From an uncultured Lachnospiraceae bacterium (GTDB lineage Bacteria > Bacillota > Clostridia > Lachnospirales > Lachnospiraceae): DNA of 32,220 bases. This document shows, piece by piece, positions 9,644-17,788 of this stretch. The notes beneath the pieces were generated by a model. It saw only the letters and a program-made list of their open reading frames with translations, ran no database searches and was not told the DNA's origin. Position 1 is the stretch's first letter, and each line of letters opens with the position of its first letter. Where the stretch lies: contig CAMOIV010000007.1 in NCBI GenBank assembly GCA_946616305.1, positions 1 to 32,220 on the forward strand, given 5' to 3'. A program made the translations under genes and the position numbers.

Positions 9644-10300
9644 CTAAATATTATATCCCATCTCTTCCATCACTTCAAGGGATCTGAATCTCCCCTGCAT
9701 GTACCGTCTGCGGTACTCATCGGCACACCTTATTATCTCCTCTCTGATATCATCTCTGACCTTAAAGGAATAAAGCTCTCTGATCCCGGACTTTTCAATA
9801 TGCTCCATGGCACTTCTTGCGCCGTCCGATACCGTACCCTCTCTGACTCCGGGATATACGCCGTTCTCCATCACCATCCTGAGTTCAAATACGGCTCTTA
9901 CAAGCCTGTTTTCGATACTGTCGGTATTAAGTGCCTGAAAGGATCTGTACAAAAGCATAAGGACGTTCCTTGCGTCCATATTCTCCCTGGTGGAGTAATC
10001 GGCCAGATCCGAAAAATAAGATGCATAACACATCTTCTCCATATCCATCCTCAGATCCTCAAAATGATTGGAGATCTCGGCATCCGACAGATTATAGGCC
10101 TCCTTTCCCGGAAAAAGCGAAAACTCTCCGTAGGAGAAGGGTTCGCACGCCCCCATGAATCTGGAGTTCTGCCTTCTTACTCCCCTGGCAAAGACCGTTA
10201 CCTTGCCTGCGTCCAGGGTGAGCATGATAAGTCTCCTGTCGTATTCCGAATAATCAAAGCTCTTCAGGACCATGCCCGAAGTGCGCAACAGATCGTTCAC
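9644..10300 (-). CDS. recO: DNA repair protein RecO
   Basis: 218 aa; GTG start directly after era stop; TSGMVLKSFDYSEYDRRLIMLTLDAGKVTVFARGVRR typical RecO OB fold. Confidence 0.9.
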   Translation of the reverse strand: MNDLLRTSGMVLKSFDYSEYDRRLIMLTLDAGKVTVFARGVRRQNSRFMGACEPFSYGEFSLFPGKEAYNLSDAEISNHFEDLRMDMEKMCYASYFSDLADYSTRENMDARNVLMLLYRSFQALNTDSIENRLVRAVFELRMVMENGVYPGVREGTVSDGARSAMEHIEKSGIRELYSFKVRDDIREEIIRCADEYRRRYMQGRFRSLEVMEEMGYNI

Positions 10301-11233
10301 CTATCTACTATCCCCTTCAACATAGCCCAGACTCTTCAGTATGCCTGTGTTCTGCCTCCAGTCCTTCCTTACCTTCACGAAGAGCTTAAGGTTTACATGA
10401 GTTTGCAAAAGCTCCTCTATATCCTTCCGGCTCTCGGTACCTATGCGTTTGAGCATGGCGCCGCCCTTACCTATTATGATCCCCTTATGGGAATCCCTCT
10501 CACAGATTATGGCAGCCTCTATGTCTACAAGACCGTTGTCCCTTTCCTTAAAGGACTCAGTGATCACTGCTATGCCGTGGGGAACCTCATCCCTGAGATT
10601 CCTTAGTGCCTTCTCTCTCACGATCTCGCATACGATCTCTCTCTCCGGCTCGTCGGTGAGAGTATCCTCGTCGTATAGCATAGGGCCTTCCGGCAGATGT
10701 GAGATGATGACATCCGTAAGCTTTTCTATCCCTGTACCCTTAAGGGCCGATACCGGAACACACTCGGCGATATCAAGCGCCTCCCTGTATGTCTTCTCCG
10801 CCTTTGCTATATGCTCTTCGTCCGTTTTATCCGCCTTGTTTATCACAAGTATAACGGGCTTTTTCGAGGAAACGATCCTTTCTATCATCTCCCGCTCACC
10901 CTTGCCTATAAAGGTCTCGGGCTCCACCACGAAGAGGATGAGATCCACGTCCTCAACGGATCTGAAGGAGACTCTGTCCATGTAATCGGAAAGCTTGTTA
11001 TGCGAAAGATGTATCCCGGGAGTATCCAGGAACACGATCTGTCCATGATCGTTGGTATATACCGTCTTAAGCCTGCGTCTGGTGGTCTGCGGCTTGTTGG
11101 ACGTTATGGCTATCTTCATCCCTATGAGATGGTTCATAAGGGTGGATTTGCCTACATTTGTCCTGCCGACTATGGCCGCAAAGCCTGATCTGAAAACCCT
11201 GTCGGTCTCTCCCATATCCACTTCCCTGCTCAA
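10301..11233 (-). CDS. era: GTPase Era
   Basis: GRTNVGKSTLMNHLIGMKIAITSNKPQTTRRR, DTPGIH, NKADK, C-terminal KH domain GKGGAMLKRIGTESRKDIE. Confidence 0.98.
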   Translation of the reverse strand: MSREVDMGETDRVFRSGFAAIVGRTNVGKSTLMNHLIGMKIAITSNKPQTTRRRLKTVYTNDHGQIVFLDTPGIHLSHNKLSDYMDRVSFRSVEDVDLILFVVEPETFIGKGEREMIERIVSSKKPVILVINKADKTDEEHIAKAEKTYREALDIAECVPVSALKGTGIEKLTDVIISHLPEGPMLYDEDTLTDEPEREIVCEIVREKALRNLRDEVPHGIAVITESFKERDNGLVDIEAAIICERDSHKGIIIGKGGAMLKRIGTESRKDIEELLQTHVNLKLFVKVRKDWRQNTGILKSLGYVEGDSR

Positions 11234-14163
11234 AACAGGTTGTCTACCTTTCTGAACACATCCTTGTTTGCATCGATCTTGGCCTCGGAGCCCACTACGG
11301 CTATGGTGTCCTCTTCCACAACTGCGTCAAGGTATGCCGCAAGCTCCCTTATCTTATTCACATTGCAGCCAAGCACCTCGTCTCTCTCCCTCTGTACATC
11401 CTCAAAGCTTACGCCGTTCATATATGCCTGAAGGCTTCTGACACCTTCGGCCTTGGGCGTAAGGGGCGTATCAAGGTCGGATATGGCTCCGATTATGAAC
11501 TTGGTCATGTCACGGTCCGAAACATTGAACTTCCTGATGTAATCGGCTGCCTCCTCAAATACTCTTACCGTATTTTTAAGGTGGGGATCCCTGTATGTGG
11601 TCATAAGGGCAAATCCGCTCTTTGTAAAGAGTGATCCGCAGCCATAGGCACCTCCAAGGACCCTAATGTTATTCCACAGATAATCATATCCCAGTATGAC
11701 CCTTAAGACCTTGAGCTCTCCCCTGTACTTAAGACCTTTTGCCATATAATTGCCGGTCTTTGATACGTACTGGACCTGGGATGCGCATCTGAAGCCCTCG
11801 TTCTTCTTCTCATGGACAAAACTGAAGTCCGTCATCCCGGAAGCCCTGCCCGACAGCTTGCGCTTCAGCTGCTTTATGCATGGTATCAGGATATCTGCCA
11901 TCTCTCTGGAGCCTGTGATATCCACCATGAGATTATCCTTATGCAGCAACAGCCCAAGGGTTTCGTCAAGGCACTTGCTGATGGTGGACGCCTTTGCCTC
12001 GTAGTTTTTCTCCAGATCTTCTATGAACCTGTAGAAATCCACTCCTCCCAGCTTGCCCATGTAATAATGCAGATCCGAGATATAGGAAAGGGCTCTGTCG
12101 GATGCGGTCTGATTACCGGCTGCCACAAGTGACGCCTGAAGTCTGGACTTGATGGTCCTGATTATCTCCCTCATCCTCTTCTCGTCTGACATATCAGTCC
12201 TGAAGAGAACCTCATCCATAAGTTCCATGAAATCAGAGATATTGTCCGCGAAGACCCTGGTACGTATCTCAAATTCCATGTCAAAATCATTCTGCTTCTT
12301 AAGGTCAGGGTATGCTGCAGGCAGGATGGATATGCCTCCTGTCTTCAGATTGATGTCCGAGTTAAGATCCTCATAGCTCCTGTCCTTTGTGTTGATATTG
12401 GCAAGTACTGCTCTTAAAAGTCCCAGATAAGGCACAAGCCTCTCGGGAACAGCCTGAGCTGAGAACATGAGTCCTATATATGCTATGCCGTTGGTCTCTA
12501 TATCGTGGTGTATAAGCTTCGTCCCGGAAACATCCAGAACCTCGTTCTTAAAGGGATGAGCCTCCTTATCGATATCCGAGATTTCCAAAAGAGGTATGGT
12601 AAGCAGCTGCTCCTTTGTGGAGGGCTCCATCTGATACTCCTTCAGGAGCCTTGTATCTTCTACTATGGCTTCTATCTCATCCTTACTGAGGGAGGCCTTA
12701 TACTTCTTAAGCTTTGCGGCAACAGCCTTTTCCTTCTTGGCAGTGAGCCCTTTCTCGGGTTTTAAGACAACCACAGAGGAATGAGGATTGTCGATGAGGA
12801 ACTTCTCGATCAGTTCCTCAAAGTATCTGCTGCCGGATTCCACTTCCTTTTTGAGGAAAGCATAGGTACTGTTCTGCTCTATATGCATAAAGGGATCCGT
12901 GTCCTTGTAAAGCCACGAATCCAGAGCCTGAAGCCCGTACATGAGTCCCTTGGGATAGGGGCCGAAATCAGCCTCCCTGTACCTGAACTCATAACTGTTT
13001 ATACCTGCAAGCAGAGTCTTTTTATTAAGTCCCTCTCTGGCAAGCTTCATCAGGGTCTTTCTTATGACCATAAGGAATCTATCCTTGTCGGAGGGATCGG
13101 CATATTTGGATATCACAGAGAAATAGGGCTGCAATATGCCGTTCTCATAGCTGCTCTCGATATCCTGTCCTATCTTTGCATCAAGAAGTGCCTGCTTCAG
13201 GGGAGCCCCGGGACTCTCCAGCAGAGCATACTGAAGTATCGAAAAGGCAACATAGAGTCTGGGCTCTAAGCTGTCCTTTATCACACAGTTGTATGAGAGA
13301 TAGGTATTATGAAGAGTGCTCTCATCGTCAGACAGGGCATAGGTCTTCTCAAAATCCACCGTCTTTGTAAAGGGATCCTGTCTCTCTATGGCCGAGTTCA
13401 CCTTGGCGGCCTTATAGCCTGAAAGGTATTCCCTGTCAAGCCACATGAGCCTCTCCGCCATATCACAGTTTCCGTAGATATAGATATATGAATTGGAGGG
13501 ATGATAATACTTCTTATGAAGCTCTATGAAGGCCTCATAGGTAAGATTGGGTATCTCCTCGGGATCTCCTCCGGATTCAAGTGCATAAGCCGTATCGGGA
13601 TACAGTGATGCCAGTATGTACCGCTCCAGAACATCGTCCGGCGAGGAATAAGCACCCTTCATCTCGTTATAAACTATACCGTTGTATTTCAGTTCTCCTC
13701 CGGCACCCTCCAGCTCGTAATGCCATCCCTCCTGCTGAAAGATCTTTTTATTGTCATAGATGGCAGGATGGAGCACCGCGTCCATATATACATCCGAAAG
13801 GTTTGCAAAATCCTTGTCATTGGTGCTGGCCACGGGGAAGATGGTCTTATCCGGATATGTCATGGCATTAAGGAAGGTGTTAAGCGATCCCTTGGCAAGC
13901 TCGATAAAGGGATCCTTAGCCTTGTATTTCCTGGAACCGCATAATACCGTATGCTCCAGGATATGAGGCGTTCCCGTGCTGTCTACAGGAGGCGTGCGGA
14001 AACCCACATAGAAAACCTTGTTCTTATCGTCGTTGGATATGACGAATACCCTTGCTCCGCTCTTGATATGCTGCAGCAGGTATCCCCTGGATTTAAGGTC
14101 AGGCATATCCTTTTTCTTAACGATCTTATACTGTTTTAGATCCTCTATACGCTTATTGCCCAT
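11230..14163 (-). CDS. M16C (presequence protease-like/insulinase) zinc metallopeptidase
   Basis: 977 aa; inverted zinc motif HILEH in DSTGTPHILEHTVLCGSRKYKAKDPF; NAMTYPDKTIFPVAS. Confidence 0.95.
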   Translation of the reverse strand: MGNKRIEDLKQYKIVKKKDMPDLKSRGYLLQHIKSGARVFVISNDDKNKVFYVGFRTPPVDSTGTPHILEHTVLCGSRKYKAKDPFIELAKGSLNTFLNAMTYPDKTIFPVASTNDKDFANLSDVYMDAVLHPAIYDNKKIFQQEGWHYELEGAGGELKYNGIVYNEMKGAYSSPDDVLERYILASLYPDTAYALESGGDPEEIPNLTYEAFIELHKKYYHPSNSYIYIYGNCDMAERLMWLDREYLSGYKAAKVNSAIERQDPFTKTVDFEKTYALSDDESTLHNTYLSYNCVIKDSLEPRLYVAFSILQYALLESPGAPLKQALLDAKIGQDIESSYENGILQPYFSVISKYADPSDKDRFLMVIRKTLMKLAREGLNKKTLLAGINSYEFRYREADFGPYPKGLMYGLQALDSWLYKDTDPFMHIEQNSTYAFLKKEVESGSRYFEELIEKFLIDNPHSSVVVLKPEKGLTAKKEKAVAAKLKKYKASLSKDEIEAIVEDTRLLKEYQMEPSTKEQLLTIPLLEISDIDKEAHPFKNEVLDVSGTKLIHHDIETNGIAYIGLMFSAQAVPERLVPYLGLLRAVLANINTKDRSYEDLNSDINLKTGGISILPAAYPDLKKQNDFDMEFEIRTRVFADNISDFMELMDEVLFRTDMSDEKRMREIIRTIKSRLQASLVAAGNQTASDRALSYISDLHYYMGKLGGVDFYRFIEDLEKNYEAKASTISKCLDETLGLLLHKDNLMVDITGSREMADILIPCIKQLKRKLSGRASGMTDFSFVHEKKNEGFRCASQVQYVSKTGNYMAKGLKYRGELKVLRVILGYDYLWNNIRVLGGAYGCGSLFTKSGFALMTTYRDPHLKNTVRVFEEAADYIRKFNVSDRDMTKFIIGAISDLDTPLTPKAEGVRSLQAYMNGVSFEDVQRERDEVLGCNVNKIRELAAYLDAVVEEDTIAVVGSEAKIDANKDVFRKVDNLF

Positions 14164-14221
14164 TATCCCTCCGATCTGTTTTCTTCGATCTGTTTTTGTC
14201 TTAGCCGTTATATCTGCCTTA

Positions 14222-14962
14222 TTACGGTATCAGACCTTCTATCTTATTGCCGGTAAGCCTCATGGCCTCCCTGATCTCATCCTCGCTTATACCGGAAGCC
14301 TCGGAAAGCTCCCTGACGGTCACGCTCCTCATTTCCTCCTCAGACATCTCTCTGGCCTTATCATTGATCTCATTAATACGCCTTAAGGTATCATCGGCAC
14401 TCTCTCTTGCCCTTGTGTCCTCGTATATGGCCTTATCCATGGCATCCATTATGAGCCCTCCGATAAAGCCGTCAACATCCTCCGCTCCTTCAAGGACGCT
14501 AAGACCGCTTATGGCTGTCATAAGGGCTATATTCCCTTCTCCTATGAGATCCTCCGCAGGTACGGCCTGATACATGTACAGTCTTGCTATATCCACCACA
14601 TTCTTCAGATAGTGGTCCATCAGGATCCGTCTGGCTTCCTCGCTGTCATCAAAGACCGCTTCGCGCTTTGCTCTGTCGATCTCTTCCTCGCTGTACCCAG
14701 GAAGTGCTTCAAGCTCCTCAAGATACAGCTTCAGATACTTTCCGTCCTCTTCACCGAATTCCGGCCATTCATCCTTACCGTCCCAGACACCGAATCTGAT
14801 GTTGATGCCCGACAGATAATTCCTGGTAAGCTCATCCTCTCTTTCATTCATGAGGATAGGATCAAAAAAGCCTCTGTAGGCTTCTTCGGTGATGTAATTA
14901 TGATGCTCATGCGCGTGTCTTATGACCTTATCAAGAGTCTCCCTGTAGCGCGCTTCCTCCAT
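14222..14962 (-). CDS. Sigma-70-like protein with recognisable regions 1.2/2 and 3, lacking region 4
   Basis: YLKLYLEELEALPGYSEEEIDRAKREA...ARRILMDHYLKNVVDIARLYMYQAVPAEDLIGEGNIALMTAI resembles sigma 1.2-2.1/2.2; C-terminus TVRELSEASGISEDEIREAMRLT resembles region 3. Confidence 0.75.
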   Translation of the reverse strand: MEEARYRETLDKVIRHAHEHHNYITEEAYRGFFDPILMNEREDELTRNYLSGINIRFGVWDGKDEWPEFGEEDGKYLKLYLEELEALPGYSEEEIDRAKREAVFDDSEEARRILMDHYLKNVVDIARLYMYQAVPAEDLIGEGNIALMTAISGLSVLEGAEDVDGFIGGLIMDAMDKAIYEDTRARESADDTLRRINEINDKAREMSEEEMRSVTVRELSEASGISEDEIREAMRLTGNKIEGLIP

Positions 14963-15006
14963 GTTCCTCCTCTTTACGGCACAGCCTCAAAGCTTCCGTC
15001 CCCGGC

Positions 15007-15981
15007 TTATTTGTCAAACTTTACATGTGCATGACTGAAAAGATGATCCTGGCAGTATTCGTAATTCCCGGCACACTTGCTGCAGAACCTGAACTCCAGA
15101 TTGTCTCCGTCAAGCTCCGTCCTTCCGCATATGGCACACCTGTGCTTGGTTATATTCCCCGGATCCTTCACAGCCTCTTTGTATCTGTCGGCAAATCTCC
15201 TGTGATCCGTATTGCCTGTGGAATAAGAACTGTTGTCCCCGCCATTGGCTTTATTCTCCTTCTTTGCGCCAAAGACAGCTCCAAAGGGATTGCTCTTTGC
15301 CTTCCGGCCTTCAAATGCGTTCCTGTAAGCCCTTTTTCTCGCTCTTTCGGAAGGGCTTATGGATCTGTAATTTCTGGTGGTAAAGAAGAAGATCACAAAA
15401 TTCAGTAACGACACTATGATAGCCACTCTCTCAGCCCAGCTTGATACCAGAGCCTGATATGCCAGGAAGACAAGATCCACTATAGCCAGATACTTGATCT
15501 TTAACGGAATGATGAAATACAGCAGTATCTGCATATCCGGGTAACAGGCGGCAAAGGCCAGAAAGATGGACATGTTGATGTAATAGGTGGTGAACATCCC
15601 GTCTATGCTGTAATGGAAGGCGAAGAGCACAAAGGCCCCCACAACCATGAAAACAAGACCCGAAAAGATATAGAGATTGTATTTAAAATCTCCCCAGGTC
15701 TGTTCCAGCGCCGTTCCTATCTGATAATAGAACAGGAGCATGATTATAGTGAATATGCTGGGTGCCGACGGCGGCATGAATATCCAGGTAAAAAGCCTCC
15801 ATATCTGTCCCTGCAGGATCTTTTCGGGGCTCAGATAAATATAGTTGATTATGGGAATACCGGCTAATGAAAGATAATATATGATATAGCCCACGATATA
15901 CGTGAGTATCATATATTTCGTAAGCTGGGGTACTGCATACCTGCCTACCTTTCTTTCAAGAGCACTCAAAAACTTATTCAT
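15007..15981 (-). CDS. Rhomboid-like polytopic membrane protein with C-terminal cytosolic zinc-ribbon-like tail
   Basis: 324 aa; WRLFTWIF, ~6 TM segments, HRCAICGRTELDGDNLEFRFCSKCAGNYEYC (CxxC...CxxC). Confidence 0.7.
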   Translation of the reverse strand: MNKFLSALERKVGRYAVPQLTKYMILTYIVGYIIYYLSLAGIPIINYIYLSPEKILQGQIWRLFTWIFMPPSAPSIFTIIMLLFYYQIGTALEQTWGDFKYNLYIFSGLVFMVVGAFVLFAFHYSIDGMFTTYYINMSIFLAFAACYPDMQILLYFIIPLKIKYLAIVDLVFLAYQALVSSWAERVAIIVSLLNFVIFFFTTRNYRSISPSERARKRAYRNAFEGRKAKSNPFGAVFGAKKENKANGGDNSSYSTGNTDHRRFADRYKEAVKDPGNITKHRCAICGRTELDGDNLEFRFCSKCAGNYEYCQDHLFSHAHVKFDK

Positions 15982-16002
15982 CGGTGAAGCATCCTCCGTG
16001 TC

Positions 16003-17142
16003 TTACCACTCTACAAGATCGGGATGCTCCGTGGACCATCCCTTTTCGGGAATGCATGACAGATATGATATCTCATCCTCTGTAAGGGAGAAATCAAATA
16101 TCTCCATGTTTGCCTTCATCCTGGCCATCGTGGAAGCCTTGGGTATCACCGGGATCCCTCTCTGTACCAGATACCTGAGGAGTACCTTCGCAGCACTGAC
16201 CTCATGGGCATTTGCGATCTTTATAACCCTTTCATCATCAAGCATCACTGCTCTGCCGAGAGGACTCCATGCCTGAGGCAGGATCTTCTCAGACTTAAGA
16301 TACTCAAGGGTATACTCCTGCATATAGCCCACATGGAGCTCCAGCTGATCGAGCATGGGTCTGATGCTTGCGCTTTCAAGAAGAGGTCTTATGTGATGAG
16401 GAAGGAAATTGGACAGACCTATTGCTCTGATCCTTCCTTCCTTATACAGCTCCTCCATGACCTTCCATGATGCTGCAAGCTTTTCCTTCCATTCCTCATC
16501 AGACTGGCTCACCTTAGGCCAGTGGATCAGGAACATATCAAGATGGTCGGTGCCAAGGTCCTTGCAGGAGGCTTCAAAGGATTCTCTTATCTTCTCTTCG
16601 CCCAGCATGGTAGGCCATACCTTGCTTGCTATAAAGATATCGTCTCTGGGTATACCGCTCTCCTCGATGGCTTCCCCTATCTCTTTCTCGTTCTGATAAA
16701 ACCTTGCTGTATCCAGATACCTGTAGCCTGCCTCCAGGGCATCCAGTATCACCTGCCTGCCTCCATTTTCGGTAGCCAGATATGTACCGAAGCCTACTGT
16801 GGGGATACATACCCCGTTTTTCAGGGTAAATACCGTATCGGGAGTAAGCTCTCCCTGGTGCATATTACTCCTGTATGCCCGTCTTTCGGCTCTCTCCTTG
16901 GCGTTGCTCTTTATGGTCTCGGATACGATCTTTCCGCCGTCCTTAACACCTCCGGCTGCTATCTTGGCTCCCTTTGCCACGCCGCTGGCCGCTGTTTTCG
17001 CACCCTTCTTCACGCTTCCGGCAAGCTTCCCCATGTTATCGCTTTCCTTGAAGTCGCGTATAGCCTCCCCGGCATTTCTGCCTATCTCTCCTACCTTTTC
17101 TATGGCGTCGTCTATAACCTGTGTAAATCCGTTATCACTCAT
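16003..17142 (-). CDS. Aldo/keto reductase with ~95-residue N-terminal amphipathic extension
   Basis: GFGTYLATENGGRQVILDALEAGYRYLDTARFYQNEKEIGEAI... IHWP, GLSNF, QAWSPLGR, IPVIPKAS motifs; strong SD aaggagg. Confidence 0.95.
   Translation of the reverse strand: MSDNGFTQVIDDAIEKVGEIGRNAGEAIRDFKESDNMGKLAGSVKKGAKTAASGVAKGAKIAAGGVKDGGKIVSETIKSNAKERAERRAYRSNMHQGELTPDTVFTLKNGVCIPTVGFGTYLATENGGRQVILDALEAGYRYLDTARFYQNEKEIGEAIEESGIPRDDIFIASKVWPTMLGEEKIRESFEASCKDLGTDHLDMFLIHWPKVSQSDEEWKEKLAASWKVMEELYKEGRIRAIGLSNFLPHHIRPLLESASIRPMLDQLELHVGYMQEYTLEYLKSEKILPQAWSPLGRAVMLDDERVIKIANAHEVSAAKVLLRYLVQRGIPVIPKASTMARMKANMEIFDFSLTEDEISYLSCIPEKGWSTEHPDLVEW
16897..17028 (-). repeat. 11-residue-periodic repeats at the N-terminus of the aldo/keto reductase
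   Basis: KLAGSVKKGA / KTAASGVAKGA / KIAAGGVKDGG / KIVSETIKSNA / K. Confidence 0.65.
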
Positions 17143-17228
17143 GAAACCTGCCTCCTTTTTTATAATATGCTCCTGTCGACTGATATTATGATCCGAACGA
17201 TAAAAGCTGCGTTTTGATCATATACGGA

Positions 17229-17753
17229 TCATCCGTTCATCATCCTGTTGTACAGCTTATGTATCCCGCAGTTCCAGCAGAGTATCATCCCCAGTATACC
17301 TCCTAAAGCCGCCTGAGCTATCTCATAGGGCAGCTTTATCATGGCATATTCAAAGGTGCTGTAAACGTAGATCTTGCCAAGGGTATACAGCACCACCATT
17401 ATCAGGCCTCCTGCAGCAACTCCTATGCCTGATGCCAGGTGCGGCCTCTCCTTCAATGTCCTGTGGGATATGAGAGAGATCACCACAGCCTGCATACCGT
17501 GAGCTGCAAGGGACACGAACATGGGCAGCGGATAGAATATCATATCTCCGAGGAAGGAGCCTACTCCTCCCACCACAAAGGCCTCTAAAGGATCCAGAAG
17601 GATCGCTGCAAGGCATATCACCACATCACACAGGTACAGATGTCCGCCGGGTACCGGTATCCCAAAGGAGCTTAAGGCTATGTTCATGGCCATAAAGACT
17701 CCTGCCGTCGTAAGCTTTATCGTCGTATTGCGCCGATCATTTTTGATATCCAT
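17229..17753 (-). CDS. ECF transporter S component-like membrane protein
   Basis: 174 aa, ~5-6 TM; MNIALSSFGIPVPGGHLYLCDVVICLAAILLDPLEAFVVGGVGSFLGDM typical of ECF-S proteins. Confidence 0.8.
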   Translation of the reverse strand: MDIKNDRRNTTIKLTTAGVFMAMNIALSSFGIPVPGGHLYLCDVVICLAAILLDPLEAFVVGGVGSFLGDMIFYPLPMFVSLAAHGMQAVVISLISHRTLKERPHLASGIGVAAGGLIMVVLYTLGKIYVYSTFEYAMIKLPYEIAQAALGGILGMILCWNCGIHKLYNRMMNG

Positions 17754-17788
17754 AATACAAACTCCTCTGTCGGCCCGTTATAAACTCC

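Noticed and set aside
17143-17228. Riboswitch or clear promoter upstream of the aldo/keto reductase
   Set aside because: AT-rich region with a strong SD but no convincing -35/-10 pair or conserved aptamer motif could be identified by eye.
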